A stretch of 64,000 bases of DNA, from the NCBI RefSeq assembly GCF_900099605.1, contig NZ_FNDK01000001.1, forward strand, positions 434,001 through 498,000. The letters are read 5' to 3'. Of this stretch, positions 10,501-20,113 are shown one piece after another. Source of the DNA: Alteribacillus persepolensis (GTDB lineage Bacteria; Bacillota; Bacilli; Bacillales; Marinococcaceae). The stretch's first letter is position 1, and each line of letters starts with the position of its first letter. Both the position numbers and the translations under genes were made by a program. The notes beneath the pieces were generated by a model. It did no database searches and had not been told where the DNA came from. It saw only the letters and a program-made list of their open reading frames with translations.

Positions 10501-11182
10501 CCAGTACTTCTTTTCCCCAAGGGGTATCTTCCATTTGTGACACACCCGTCACCTCATAACAAGCTGCCATGTCTTGCAGCCATTTTTCAGGATCAGGATG
10601 TGCCTGTGAAAAGCGGTATACTTCACGTACTACTTGTTTAAAACCTTCATCGGATTTATCACCGCTAAACCGCTCACTTGCATCCAAAAATGCCTCATTA
10701 TTTTCCTTGCTGTACTGGCTTTCAAATACACCGTCTAATATTTCTTCTCGTAACAGCTCTCCTTCAATATCGTCAATGATGCGAAATTTAGGGTCAATGT
10801 TTAATTTATAATAATACTTGCGTACCAAACTCATACAAAAAGCATGCAGCGTTGAAATTTGTGCTTTATTTAATAACGCCAGCTGCCTTCGCAAATACAG
10901 CGATCCTGGCTTTTCATTAATGGCTGCTTCCAGCGCTTCCGCTATTCGATTTTTCATTTCAGCAGCTGCTGCATTTGTAAACGTTACAATTAAAAGGCGG
11001 TCCATATCAACTGGGTGTTCCTGATCGGTAATTTTATGAATAATGCGTTCCACCAGCACTGCTGTTTTGCCGCTTCCAGCTGCTGCTGAAACCAATTGAT
11101 TGCTGCCCGATCCAGAAACTGCTTCCCATTGGCTGTCCGTCCAAAATGCTCCTTCTGGTTTTTGTTTCCACTTTAGCTTCAT
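7511..11182 (-). CDS. addA: ATP-dependent helicase/nuclease AddA
   Basis: AddA is the helicase-nuclease subunit of AddAB, the Gram-positive counterpart of RecBCD, which resects double-strand ends for recombination. The 1223-residue protein begins with a UvrD-type motif I (AAAGSGKT, about residues 33-40), then VDEYQDTN, DQNFRSR, the late helicase motif TIHKSKGLEFPVV and VAMTRAKE. A C-terminal RecB-like nuclease domain carries LIDYKTD near residue 1162. The start overlaps the addB stop by 4 bases, which indicates translational coupling. Confidence 0.97.
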   Translation of the reverse strand: MKLKWKQKPEGAFWTDSQWEAVSGSGSNQLVSAAAGSGKTAVLVERIIHKITDQEHPVDMDRLLIVTFTNAAAAEMKNRIAEALEAAINEKPGSLYLRRQLALLNKAQISTLHAFCMSLVRKYYYKLNIDPKFRIIDDIEGELLREEILDGVFESQYSKENNEAFLDASERFSGDKSDEGFKQVVREVYRFSQAHPDPEKWLQDMAACYEVTGVSQMEDTPWGKEVLENVKTRLSASIDMLQQAISLCQEEGGPLAYEETLLGDKQMLEELYQATNWDTLYTRFQDVVFKRLKTVKKSEDIDETLKTRVKDMRDAVKKDVTDMKTETFTASPADLLRDIKEMAEPVHALVSTVSLFSNRYQLAKTEKGVVDFSDLEHFTLRILQEEGSEAAEQYRSRFDEVLVDEYQDTNLIQEAILRHISKGDNLFLVGDVKQSIYRFRLAEPSLFLDKYKQYNRTDGQPGWKVNLDQNFRSRQEVLQASNFIFKQLMDEKVGDIVYDETAELKTGNTDYPDNDEALPELTLINKGDPINTSIPDEEQEDSDTASLEARWIARKIKNMIKDGYQVLDKETKAVRKMTYRDVVILMRSMPWAAVMMDEFKKEGLPVYAEVSGGYFQAVEINIMLSLLQVIDNPRQDIALAAVLRSPIVGMDEEELAKLRLCDPKGMFFDALKQAAHAVSTNHEAWQEKAQAFYEKLCRWRERARNEALPKFIWDLFQETGYYDFVGGLPGGKQRQANLTALYDRARTYEKTSFRGLFRFLRFIERMQERGDDFGTARALGEQEDVVRIMTIHKSKGLEFPVVFIAGMNKSFNLQDTYRSVLLHKELGIGAKTIDPIKRVMKSSVAQQAVKHRIHRESLSEEMRVLYVAMTRAKEKLCLVGTVKNPEKTLAKWAQYKDVEDWLLPERDRVKAASYADWIGPAIFRHQSADSWYDTMHPSACADVYHYPVNWRITLVEQRDIKEITEADELENNETMTALKERKPVLQESVYKHAVEEKLNWSYPYQAAVTERSKKTVSEFKRAFHDEYSEPVFQPEFHAQYAERPLFMQEKNTRPEEKGTAVHTVMEHLPLNMETVEDCQMFIDTLVGRELLTEDQKNMVDAENIMMFLSSALGKRLTSAAQVFREIPFSYGMQTDDGDTVLIQGAVDCVFRDKEGQLVLIDYKTDAFQSRYPGNRERAEYAMREKYQSQLDVYRQALSAIWQEEVAEAYLYIFDGHCVIDMMK

Positions 11183-14100
11183 TCTGACTGCTCCTTCTCC
11201 GCTTCTTTTGCAAACATTTGTGTTTCCATCTTTTCTTTGCTTTCTGATAAGAGGCGGTAATCATTGGCAGCAAATGACGTGTCAAACTGGCATACCGGTT
11301 TAAAAGCACAAAACGTACAAGCTGTCATCTGCTGGCTTTTGTAAGGATAAATATCCGTTTGACCCTGTATGATACGTTGGCCGATATCTTGTAATTTTCG
11401 TCGTATAAATTTCCGCAGCGCCTGAAAATGGTCTGTTTGCAGAACAGACGAACTGTTGTAAAATGTTCCATCTTTTTTTATGGCCGCCGGCACCACTTGT
11501 GAGTGACCCGATGTTAAGTTTTGGTCCATTAAACGAACCGCCTGCTCGTCTGCTAGTAACAAGCCTTTCATTTTAAATCTCTTTAACAGCTCTTGTTCAA
11601 TGTCTGTGTCACTAAGATGGGCTTTCGCTTGAATAAACGGATTATGCACATGAAAATACAGCATGCCAGCTGGAGCAGCCTGCTTGTCCAGCCACTCTTG
11701 TGAAAAAGACAGGACCACATCAAGATAAACCAGCATTTGCAGGGCTAACCCGTAATACACATCGCTCAAATGAATATCTTTGCTGCTCGATTTGTAATCA
11801 ATAATTCGCACATACACACCATCGCTTCCCGAAGCCGTATCGACGCGGTCAATTCTTCCAGCCACTTCCATATCCACTCCTTGCGGCAGGGAAAAACGAA
11901 GCGGCGGCAGCTCTTCGTTTGGACCAAACCCTACTTCTACACCGTACGGGGAAAAACCAGAAACAGCTGCCTGCTGACGTAAAATGTCCGAGGCTTTCGC
12001 GACAGTATCCTCTAATTTTTTCTGTAAATACTTATACCGATCCGAGCTTAGTAAAATTTCACGTTGAATACGAGGACCAAGTGACTGAACACTTTGTTTG
12101 GCAAGCTTGCGGCATTCTTCAGCAGAAAGGCCGCTCCAGTCTTTATGGTTTTTTCGAATGATTTCGGTCATCTCTTTTAAGGCAGCATGAAACAATTGCC
12201 CAATATCTGGAGCCTCTAACTTATAAACCTCTCTTTCTTTTAAACGCAGACCATAAGAAGCAAACTGCGCAAAGGCACATGCTTCATATTGTTCTACTCG
12301 TGAAACACTAGCCTTTAATGTCCTGCCGTATAACGCTTTGCTCGTTTTTGCTGACAGCTTTACCGGCTGATTCGTGTAAAACAAGCTCTCTAGAACAGAT
12401 GGAATGGCCGCTGAACGGTCCTGCTGGACATAATGATTATATACATCCCACCACACAGAAGATATTGGGTATCCTTTTTTCCAATGCTGCAGCTGTGACG
12501 TTAAAAACGATAACGTTTTGCGGTGTGCCCCGATAAAGTGCATTTGGCCGCTGGCGGTATACTCGTGCGGGTCATTGAACAACAGCTTTTCTTCTAAATC
12601 AGGAAATGTTTCTTTTAACTGTTGAATAACGACAGAAGGCTGCAGTGATTTGCCTTCTTCATCCGCAAGCGGATAACTAACCCATAACTTTTCTTCTGCT
12701 AAAGAGAATACACGATAAATAAGAAATTGTTCATTCAATAGTTTTTGCGAACTGTCTTCAGCAAGTTCTAGCCCCTGCTTTTGAAACCAATGCCGTTCCT
12801 CATCATCAATCATGCCGTCTTCATCAAGCGAAGCAGGCAGAGTGCCTTCATTAGCTCCTATCACAAACACCATTTTAATATTCGCCAGACGAGAGCGTTC
12901 CATATCGGCCGCTGTCACTTGATCAATAGCTGGAGGGACGATGCGGAAGTTCATCGATTCCAGCCCTGTTTCTACAATCTTATAAAACGAGGATAAACTC
13001 ACTTCATCGTCTCCAGCCATTTCTACGACTTGTTCAAGCAAGTCAACGACCGCTCCCCACACTTGTTCATGTTCTCTCGCCTTTTCAATGTCACCTATTT
13101 CTACTGCCTTGTTTCGTAGTTTCTCAATTTTTTGGGGGATATAGAGTTCTTCTAAAAACTGAAACAGTTCTGCCGCATATTCTTTGATTGTTTTCTTTTT
13201 TTTCATTCTCTTTTCAAATTGCAGCAAAGCACTGCTGTACGTATCTCGTAAGGTTTGAATGCGCCGTTCAAATGCTTTTTCCTTCTCCCCTTGTACTTCT
13301 GTTTTATCGGCCACTGTTCGTTTGCTGTATGTCCACGGCTGTGATTGTTTCCAGTGCTTTTCTTTTATCCCATAAGCTAATACGTAATTTTCCAACTCAT
13401 CGATTTGTTCTCTTGCTTCCTCCCAATCCTCTTCAATCGAGAAGAACATATCTGTTTTTAATGCGCGAAACAACGGCTCATAGCGCCAATGTTCCGTTAT
13501 TGTCTCCAAACAAGAACGGATGCATTCAATGACAGGATGGTTTAGCATTGGGCGTTTTTGGTCATTAAACAGCGGAATATCATAATCGGCAAAGATTGTT
13601 TCCAGCATTTCCGTATAATCTTCAATGTTTCTACCCAAAATAGCGATGTCTTTATAGCGGCAGCTGTTGCTTTCAACCAGCCTGCGTACTTCTCGAGCCA
13701 CAGATTCTACTTCAGTGCGTTTGTTGACCGCAGCAGAAATCGAGATACTATTATCTGGATCCGCCGTTTTCACAGGACGCTTTTCAAAATGCTGTTCTAA
13801 ATGCATAAGGTTTTGTGATGCATACTTTTTGGAATCACGAAAAAGAATTGTTTCAGTGCTTTCACAACCTGCCGCTTCACACAAAGCATGTAATTTTTGA
13901 TAGGAAGTACCTGTTTGTTGAAATAAATCAAGCATGTGCGGCGGCTCTTCGTCATAAGGGCGGTCAAGAGTTAGCGCAAATGTCATATGTTTTGCATGTT
14001 TCAATAATTCCCCAATAACGTGCAATTCTTGTGGAGTGAAGGAATGGAAGCCATCTACATAAATCTCCGCTCCCTCTAAAAAAGAAGACAGCTCTACTTT

Positions 14101-14682
14101 TTCTGCTAATAAACGCAAATAATCTTCTGTGCCGGCATAACGATCTCCTAGAAGCTCTTCTACTCCTTTCCATATGTGAACGATATCATGCAGCTTGTCG
14201 ATAAACACTTGTCCCTGCGGGGCCGCTGTTTCCTGCGTACTGATTTCGGTATACTTCTGTTCAAGCGCTTCAATAGAAATCACTTGCTGTTTGAATTCTG
14301 TTAACAGCTGTTCCATCTGCTCGATAAAACCGTTCTTATCTACTGCTTGTTTATACAAACGCAGACGGTTCTTTTGCTCTTCCACCACTTTTCGCACGAC
14401 CATTTGCATCCCGGTCTGCTGCAAGTATGTTTTCGTAATTCCCCCTGTCTCCTTCAGTACCCGCCATGCCATTCGGGAAAAACTAAGTACATGTCCTCGT
14501 GTCATCCCGGACTGGGTGCGCTCTAGTAAATCATATTCCGCTTGAAAGGTCATTTGATCAGGTACTAAATAGATAACTGCTTTGCCATCTGCCGGTGCCT
14601 GCAATAATGTATCTTTGATTTCTTCACGAATCGTGTAGGTTTTCCCCGTTCCCGTTCGACCTATGTAAAAAACTGCCCCCAT
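11179..14682 (-). CDS. addB: ATP-dependent helicase/deoxyribonuclease subunit AddB
   Basis: AddB is the second helicase-like and nuclease subunit of AddAB. The 1167-residue protein has an N-terminal Walker A GRTGTGKT (residues 8-15) and a nuclease motif RIIDYKSS near the C-terminus. The four cysteines that bind the iron-sulfur cluster are all present: one in YEACAF near residue 800 and three in CTFCAFKPVC near residue 1120, the positions known for B. subtilis AddB. It is the first gene of the four-gene operon. A minus-strand terminator at 14787-14831 separates it from the preceding gene, so the promoter should lie in 14683-14786. Confidence 0.97.
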   Translation of the reverse strand: MGAVFYIGRTGTGKTYTIREEIKDTLLQAPADGKAVIYLVPDQMTFQAEYDLLERTQSGMTRGHVLSFSRMAWRVLKETGGITKTYLQQTGMQMVVRKVVEEQKNRLRLYKQAVDKNGFIEQMEQLLTEFKQQVISIEALEQKYTEISTQETAAPQGQVFIDKLHDIVHIWKGVEELLGDRYAGTEDYLRLLAEKVELSSFLEGAEIYVDGFHSFTPQELHVIGELLKHAKHMTFALTLDRPYDEEPPHMLDLFQQTGTSYQKLHALCEAAGCESTETILFRDSKKYASQNLMHLEQHFEKRPVKTADPDNSISISAAVNKRTEVESVAREVRRLVESNSCRYKDIAILGRNIEDYTEMLETIFADYDIPLFNDQKRPMLNHPVIECIRSCLETITEHWRYEPLFRALKTDMFFSIEEDWEEAREQIDELENYVLAYGIKEKHWKQSQPWTYSKRTVADKTEVQGEKEKAFERRIQTLRDTYSSALLQFEKRMKKKKTIKEYAAELFQFLEELYIPQKIEKLRNKAVEIGDIEKAREHEQVWGAVVDLLEQVVEMAGDDEVSLSSFYKIVETGLESMNFRIVPPAIDQVTAADMERSRLANIKMVFVIGANEGTLPASLDEDGMIDDEERHWFQKQGLELAEDSSQKLLNEQFLIYRVFSLAEEKLWVSYPLADEEGKSLQPSVVIQQLKETFPDLEEKLLFNDPHEYTASGQMHFIGAHRKTLSFLTSQLQHWKKGYPISSVWWDVYNHYVQQDRSAAIPSVLESLFYTNQPVKLSAKTSKALYGRTLKASVSRVEQYEACAFAQFASYGLRLKEREVYKLEAPDIGQLFHAALKEMTEIIRKNHKDWSGLSAEECRKLAKQSVQSLGPRIQREILLSSDRYKYLQKKLEDTVAKASDILRQQAAVSGFSPYGVEVGFGPNEELPPLRFSLPQGVDMEVAGRIDRVDTASGSDGVYVRIIDYKSSSKDIHLSDVYYGLALQMLVYLDVVLSFSQEWLDKQAAPAGMLYFHVHNPFIQAKAHLSDTDIEQELLKRFKMKGLLLADEQAVRLMDQNLTSGHSQVVPAAIKKDGTFYNSSSVLQTDHFQALRKFIRRKLQDIGQRIIQGQTDIYPYKSQQMTACTFCAFKPVCQFDTSFAANDYRLLSESKEKMETQMFAKEAEKEQSE

Positions 14683-14786
14683 ATGTTATCTCCTCACTTT
14701 TTATAATCCACCATCATCCGATGCTCACTATCTATTTATTTTATTACACAAGCGCCCAAAAGATAAAGCCACACTCATGCAATAAT

Positions 14787-14831
14787 AAAAAAAGAGACTG
14801 TTATGTCCGGACAACGCGGATAACAATCTCT
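14787..14831 (-). terminator. Rho-independent terminator upstream of addB
   Basis: A long hairpin (AGAGA-TGTTAT-CCG pairing with its complement, with one mismatch and a two-base bulge) is followed on the minus strand by a run of seven T at 14787-14793. It ends transcription from the small gene at 14912-15220 before the addB promoter. Confidence 0.75.
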
Positions 14832-14911
14832 TAGACGGGAGGACTCATAAATGAAACCTCCTTGTATTTTGTATTCTTTTGTATCAAACAAGAGTCCTTT
14901 TTTTCTGAAAA

Positions 14912-15220
14912 CTATACGGCTGTACGCTTGCGAAAATGTTTAATGCCGCTGCAGCTCAAATGCTGGAATGGCCCAAATCCACTAATGCGGATTTTTAATT
15001 GGTTCTTTATATGAAGGTCTTGATGAATGTAGATGTGAACACCTTCAAATGGAATAGCCTCAAAACAGCTGTCATCATCTGGCTTATCAAATGTCAGCAA
15101 TACATCCACTAAACCGCGTTGTTTTTTCTCACTAAACGGATAAAAAGGATGAAGCGTTACAATGCCTCCATTTTTTTTAATCCAGCTTATTGTTTTTTTA
15201 TCCATGTGAATGCGATTCAT
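14912..15220 (-). CDS. Small HesB-like / CC-Se-motif-like protein lacking the CC motif
   Basis: The product has 102 residues. The ATG at 15220 is supported by GGGAGGG 6-7 bases upstream. An in-frame upstream extension would add an unlikely hydrophobic leader. Its pattern, IKKNGGIVTL near the N-terminus and VHIYIHQ...LKIRISGFGPFQHL near the end, resembles small proteins of the HesB/Fe-S-biogenesis-like fold, especially those annotated as CC/Se motif family. The Cys-Cys (or Sec) pair of that family would be expected soon after the GG and is absent: PFYPFSEK is found instead. A function in metal or Fe-S handling is only an inference. The assignment rests on pattern memory and is tentative. Confidence 0.6.
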   Translation of the reverse strand: MNRIHMDKKTISWIKKNGGIVTLHPFYPFSEKKQRGLVDVLLTFDKPDDDSCFEAIPFEGVHIYIHQDLHIKNQLKIRISGFGPFQHLSCSGIKHFRKRTAV

Positions 15221-15268
15221 GCATATCCCTCCCTGAGATAATAATAGGAATGATAATGTTACAACCAC

Positions 15269-15298
15269 ATTATAAAACAAGATATATATATTTATCAA
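15269..15298 (-). promoter_or_regulatory. Predicted SigA-type promoter of the HesB-like gene
   Basis: On the minus strand TTGATA (15293-15298) and TATAAT (15269-15274) are separated by 18 bases. Transcription would start near 15262, about 40 bases before the ATG at 15220. Confidence 0.55.
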
Positions 15299-15498
15299 TA
15301 GATACAAAGAGATATTAGTATATAATTTTAACAAACACTTTTATATAGATGCACAAACAAAATAATCATCATATAAGGTGTTTTTTTGATATATCAACAA
15401 ACTTTTAAAGACAGCTTAGCCAGCATAAACACTAATCTTCAAATAGATTAATGCCCCCGGCCGCTTATCCTTTATTGCAGAGCTGCTTTTTCTGCATA

Positions 15499-15532
15499 AT
15501 AAAAGCTTTCCTCTGCCACAGCAGAGGAAAGC
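15499..15532 (-). terminator. Rho-independent terminator of odhAB
   Basis: A perfect 12-base-pair hairpin (GCTTTCCTCTGC, loop of 4 at 15517-15520) lies 16 bases after the odhB stop and is followed on the minus strand by TTTTATTATG. Confidence 0.9.
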
Positions 15533-15548
15533 AAGCAACTACTTCCTA

Positions 15549-16817
15549 TTATCCTTCTAGCAACAAGGATTCAGGGTCTTCTAACAGCTCTTTTACTTTT
15601 ACTAAGAAGCTGACAGCTTCTTTCCCATCAACAATGCGATGGTCATAGGACAGAGCGATATACATCATTGGACGGTTTTCCATTTTTTCTTCATCAATAG
15701 CTACTGGACGCCATTGAATCTTGTGCATTCCTAGAATACCAACTTGCGGCCCATTTAGGATTGGGGTGGAAAGCAAGGAACCGAACACACCGCCATTTGT
15801 TATCGTAAAAGAACCACCTTGTAAGTCTTTCAATGTTAATTTGTTATCACGTGCCTTTTTCGATAAGTCGACAACTGCTTGCTCTAGTTCTGCAAACGAT
15901 TTTTTGTCGGCATCACGAACAACAGGCACCACTAAACCATCATCGGTAGAAACAGCCATACCAATGTCATAGAAGTATTTTTGAACGATCTCGTTACCTT
16001 GAATCTCTGCATTGAGCAGCGGATAATGCTTCAATGCTGCAATAACAGCCTTCGTAAAGAAAGACATAAATCCTAAGCGTACATCATGCTGTTCTTGAAA
16101 TGCCTCTTTTCTTCTTTTTCTCACGTTCATGACAGCCGTCATATCGACTTCATTAAAAGTCGTCAGCATGGCTGATGTTTGCTGGACATCGACCAAACGA
16201 TTCGCGATAGTTTGGCGGCGGCGGGACATGCGGATACGCTCTACCGGTTTTCCTTCAAATTCATCTTTTGGCGCACTAGCATTTTCTTTTTTCGGTGCTT
16301 CTTTTGGTGTTGCCGCTGCTTTATTTTTCTCATAATCTTCTACGTCTTCTTTTCGGACGCGTCCAAGCGGATCTCTTGTTGGTACGTCGTTCAAATTCAA
16401 TCCTTTTTCTCGAGCAAGCTTTCTTGCTGCTGGAGAAGCTACCGGACGATCAGACGGCGTGCTTTCCTGCTCTTTCGTATCACCTTTATTTTCACTCTTT
16501 TCAGCAGTTGTTTTTTCCTCAGCTGCTGGCTGTTCTTCTTTTTCCGGAGAAGCTTCTTGTTTCTCACTGCTGCCTGCTTCACCGTTTTCGTCGACTACCG
16601 CAATCACATCGCCAACTTCAACGGTGTCGCCTGGCTCTTTCAGCAGTTCTTGAAGCACACCGGATTTCTCTGATGTAATTTCAACGTTTACCTTATCTGT
16701 TTCTAATTCCGCAATATTTTCTCCTTGCTCTACTTGATCACCTGGTTGTTTTAACCATTCTGCAATCGTACCTTCTGTAATAGATTCTGCCAGCTCCGGT
16801 ACTTTAATTTCAGCCAT
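15549..16817 (-). CDS. odhB: 2-oxoglutarate dehydrogenase E2, dihydrolipoamide succinyltransferase
   Basis: OdhB transfers the succinyl group from the E1-bound intermediate to CoA in the TCA cycle. The 422-residue protein has an N-terminal lipoyl domain with the lipoylated lysine in [11 protein letters not shown] (K42). A Glu/Lys-rich linker follows (about residues 80-125), then a peripheral E3-binding domain ([18 protein letters not shown]) and a catalytic domain ending with the acyltransferase motif [16 protein letters not shown]. It follows odhA after 16 bases and has its own strong AAGGAGG site. The E3 subunit gene is not in the window, as is usual in Bacillus, where pdhD supplies it. Confidence 0.96.
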   Translation of the reverse strand: MAEIKVPELAESITEGTIAEWLKQPGDQVEQGENIAELETDKVNVEITSEKSGVLQELLKEPGDTVEVGDVIAVVDENGEAGSSEKQEASPEKEEQPAAEEKTTAEKSENKGDTKEQESTPSDRPVASPAARKLAREKGLNLNDVPTRDPLGRVRKEDVEDYEKNKAAATPKEAPKKENASAPKDEFEGKPVERIRMSRRRQTIANRLVDVQQTSAMLTTFNEVDMTAVMNVRKRRKEAFQEQHDVRLGFMSFFTKAVIAALKHYPLLNAEIQGNEIVQKYFYDIGMAVSTDDGLVVPVVRDADKKSFAELEQAVVDLSKKARDNKLTLKDLQGGSFTITNGGVFGSLLSTPILNGPQVGILGMHKIQWRPVAIDEEKMENRPMMYIALSYDHRIVDGKEAVSFLVKVKELLEDPESLLLEG

Positions 16818-16833
16818 GATGAATGAATCCTCC

Positions 16834-19677
16834 TTATTGGTTTACTGTAAGTGCTTCGTTGATAATTCGGCTTTGTTCTTTTTTGTGTACTTTCGGATCA
16901 CCCTCAGATGGACTAGAACGACGTCTTCTGCCAATGTATTCAGTCGTTACATTTGCTGGAGCAATATCACGCAATAGCGGCTGAATATAATTCCAAGCCC
17001 CCATATTTTCCGGTTCCTCTTGTACCCACTTAAATTCTTTCACATGCGGACAGGCTTGAACAACTTCTTTTATCTCTTGTTCAGGGAATGGATATAACTC
17101 TTCGACCCGTATAATGTGCAAATTATCTACTTGGCTGTCCTCTTTGATAGCTTCATGTAAGTCGACTGCCATTTTCCCTGAGGCAAAAACAATTCTTTCC
17201 ACTTTTTCTTTTTCTTTTCCAGTTTTCGGCTCTTCAATCACTGGTGCAAACCGGCCCTGTTCAAATATTTCCGGTGAAGAAGCAACGTTTTGATTTCGAA
17301 GCAGACTTTTTGGCGTCATCAATACGAGCGGCCGTACTTCTTCTGTACCAAGTGTTGCTGCCTGCCTGCGGAGTAAATGGAAGTATTGAGCAGAACTAGT
17401 TAAATTAGCGACATTCCAATTATTTTCCGCAGCAAGCGTTAAGAAGCGTTCCAGCCTTGCACTGGAGTGCTCTGGACCTTGGCCTTCATACCCGTGTGGC
17501 AATAGCAGAACCATGCCGGATTTTTGACCCCATTTTGCCCGGCCGGCAGATACAAATTGATCGAAAATAACTTGTGCTGCGTTAGCAAAGTCACCAAATT
17601 GCGCTTCCCATAACACAAGAGTTTCCGGAGCGTGAACATTATAACCATACTCAAACCCAACAATCGACCCTTCTGACAGCGGGCTGTTATGCACCGCAAA
17701 CGATGCTTTTGCTTTTGAGAGCGTGTGAAGCGGTGAATAAATATCACCGTTTTTATGGTCATGCAGCACAATATGACGATGCGCAAATGTCCCTCTTTGT
17801 GAATCTTGTCCAGTGAGCCGTACTGGTGTACCATCTGAAACGATCGTTGCAAACGCTAACGTTTCTGCATGAGCCCAGTCTACCTTCCCGTTTTCTTCCA
17901 ACGCATCTTCTCTGCGTTCCAAAATCTTTTTCAGCTTCGGAAAGACACTAAACCCTTCAGGCCACGTAATTAGTTCCTTATTAATCTGTTTTAATTCGTT
18001 TAAGTCGTAGCCAGTATCTACATCTGGCAGCCTTTGTTCTACTTCCTCCGGTATGGCCACTTGTTCTGGCTCAGTCGATTTCTTATCTGCTACTTTGTCA
18101 TACTGAGAAGATAAGAACTTGTTGGTATCCTCTTTCATTGCTTTTGCTTCTTCTTCCGACAAGAGACTATCATTTACGAGCGATTTCGCATAAAGGTCTC
18201 TTACCGTTGGATGCTTTTTAATAATACTGTACAAGTATGGCTGTGTTGCGACTGGCTCGTCCATTTCATTGTGTCCAAACCTGCGGTAGCCGATCAAATC
18301 AATCAAAAAGTCTTTATTGAAACGGTGGCGGTATTGATATGCCAAGTGAATAGCGGCCATACAAGATTCTGGATCATCGGCATTTACATGAACGATTGGG
18401 ATTTCATAACCTTTCGCCGGATCACTGGCATACGTTGTCGATCTGGAATCATGGGTATCCGTTGTAAAACCGAGCTGGTTATTGGCAATAATATGAAGCG
18501 TACCACCGGTTTGGTACCCTTTCAATCTGCTCATATTTAACGTTTCTGTCACAATTCCTTCACCTGGAAACGCCGCATCACCGTGAATGAGCAATGCTAC
18601 GGATTTATGGGTATCTTGCTGCGGGAACCCAGGTTGGGAACGGTCATCTTGAGCCGCCCTAGCATACCCTTCTACCACCGGGTTGACAAACTCAAGGTGG
18701 CTTGGGTTGTTTGCGAGTGTAATCCGGGCATCAAACGACTCTCGTTCTACTTTTTTATCTGCACCAAGGTGGTATTTCACGTCACCAGTCCACCCGTAGT
18801 TAATACCAATCGATCCTTCCGAAGGAACTAACTCTTTTTGCGGTGCATGTTGAAACTCTGAAAAAATCAAGTCATATGGTTTTCCTAAGACATGAGCTAA
18901 TACACTGAGACGACCTCTGTGCGCCATGCCTATCATAACATTTCTAGCTCCGTCTTGAATGGAATCTTGTGCAAATTCCTCAAGCATCGGAACGAGCGTA
19001 TCCACACCTTCGATAGAAAACCGTTTTTGACCAACGAAGGTTTTATGGAGAAATTGTTCAAAGCTTTCTACTTCCGTTAAGCTTTTCAGGATTTTTTTTC
19101 TTTTTTCTTCCGAGAGCGCCTTGTACAATTCCCCGGATTCGACTTGCCGGTTTAACCACTGATGTTCTTCCACATCATGAACATGGTCAAATTCAAACGC
19201 AATAGATTTTGTATACATTTCTTTTAAATGATTGATAGCTTCTAGCCCGTTGGAAACAGATGGCGGAGCATCTGGACAAATGACGCTGACAGGAATCTGC
19301 TTTAAGTCATCCTCCGTTAAACCATATTCATCAATTTTTAAAAAGGATGTTTCACCGCTTGGTTCTTGCAGCGGATTTACATCAGCCGATAAATGACCGT
19401 GAATACGGATGTTTTCAGCAAGCTTTACGGCTGCCGCAATCTTTTTAATCGCATCTGCATTTAATGCTGGTTCTTCATGAGATACAGGCGCGGTGCCATT
19501 AACAGGGGCTGCTTGTTCCACTTGAGGAGCCCCATGCTCGTCAAACCATTGTTTAGTCTCGGGTTCTAAAGCTGTTGGGTCTTCTTTGTATTGTTCATAA
19601 AGGTCCATTAAATAGCCTAGATTAGGACCATAAAATTCTTGCCAGGGCTCATCATGCTTGGCTGAATTTTTACTCAT
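16834..19677 (-). CDS. odhA: 2-oxoglutarate dehydrogenase E1 component
   Basis: OdhA is the thiamine-diphosphate-dependent decarboxylase that commits 2-oxoglutarate to the TCA cycle. The 947-residue length is typical for Bacillus. Family motifs are visible: the N-terminal [16 protein letters not shown] segment, [46 protein letters not shown] and [20 protein letters not shown]. The ATG at 19677 has GGAGGT upstream. It is the first gene of odhA-odhB. The 5' region (19678-20113) contains an imperfect catabolite-responsive-element-like site at 19873-19888. Confidence 0.97.
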   Translation of the reverse strand: MSKNSAKHDEPWQEFYGPNLGYLMDLYEQYKEDPTALEPETKQWFDEHGAPQVEQAAPVNGTAPVSHEEPALNADAIKKIAAAVKLAENIRIHGHLSADVNPLQEPSGETSFLKIDEYGLTEDDLKQIPVSVICPDAPPSVSNGLEAINHLKEMYTKSIAFEFDHVHDVEEHQWLNRQVESGELYKALSEEKRKKILKSLTEVESFEQFLHKTFVGQKRFSIEGVDTLVPMLEEFAQDSIQDGARNVMIGMAHRGRLSVLAHVLGKPYDLIFSEFQHAPQKELVPSEGSIGINYGWTGDVKYHLGADKKVERESFDARITLANNPSHLEFVNPVVEGYARAAQDDRSQPGFPQQDTHKSVALLIHGDAAFPGEGIVTETLNMSRLKGYQTGGTLHIIANNQLGFTTDTHDSRSTTYASDPAKGYEIPIVHVNADDPESCMAAIHLAYQYRHRFNKDFLIDLIGYRRFGHNEMDEPVATQPYLYSIIKKHPTVRDLYAKSLVNDSLLSEEEAKAMKEDTNKFLSSQYDKVADKKSTEPEQVAIPEEVEQRLPDVDTGYDLNELKQINKELITWPEGFSVFPKLKKILERREDALEENGKVDWAHAETLAFATIVSDGTPVRLTGQDSQRGTFAHRHIVLHDHKNGDIYSPLHTLSKAKASFAVHNSPLSEGSIVGFEYGYNVHAPETLVLWEAQFGDFANAAQVIFDQFVSAGRAKWGQKSGMVLLLPHGYEGQGPEHSSARLERFLTLAAENNWNVANLTSSAQYFHLLRRQAATLGTEEVRPLVLMTPKSLLRNQNVASSPEIFEQGRFAPVIEEPKTGKEKEKVERIVFASGKMAVDLHEAIKEDSQVDNLHIIRVEELYPFPEQEIKEVVQACPHVKEFKWVQEEPENMGAWNYIQPLLRDIAPANVTTEYIGRRRRSSPSEGDPKVHKKEQSRIINEALTVNQ

Positions 19678-20113
19678 CAGGTTCTACCTCCAACTGCTAA
19701 TAAATATTTGGTAAGGGTTGAAAAAATATGTACCATTTGTCTCTCTAAATAAACACTTTAAATCCTGTGAAAAGCTTTTTCAACCACTCCCCCTCAGGAA
19801 TTATACCTGTTTAAAATACTGTCTTTATATCACTTTATAATTTTATTTCTCTGTGTCTTTTATTTTAACACGTTGTAAGCGCGTTCTCAAAAACTTATAG
19901 CTTTAAAACGACAGTATATGACAAGCAATATAAATATGTAGAAACAGATATAAAAAAATTATTTTTTTATGAATAAAAATGTATCAATGTGCCGACCTTC
20001 ATTGTTATTGTACAACAAAATTCCGTAAATAAAAGTGCTTATGCACAATTTCTTTAATGCTTTCTCTTCTTGCAGCAGGTATAATATCGATATGGAAGAA
20101 AGGAGAGATACAT
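19678..20113. other. Intergenic region between divergent odhA and HAD genes
   Basis: This AT-rich stretch holds the promoters of odhA (minus) and the HAD hydrolase (plus). A TATAAT at 20080-20085 is a plausible -10 for the HAD gene. A symmetric TGAAAAGCTTTTTCA lies near 19768-19782. I see no gene here. Confidence 0.4.
19873..19888. promoter_or_regulatory. Possible cre-like (CcpA) site upstream of odhA
   Basis: TTGTAAGCGCGTTCTC matches the consensus WTGNAARCGNWWWCAW except for two or three positions in the right half. Glucose repression of odhAB is known in B. subtilis. The site is imperfect, so this is only a candidate. Confidence 0.3.

Noticed and set aside
16179-16673. Plus-strand open frames opposite odhB (up to 164 codons)
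   Set aside because: They mirror the Glu/Lys-rich linker of odhB and read as runs of Phe/Ser/Cys. There is no ribosome site and no recognisable family.
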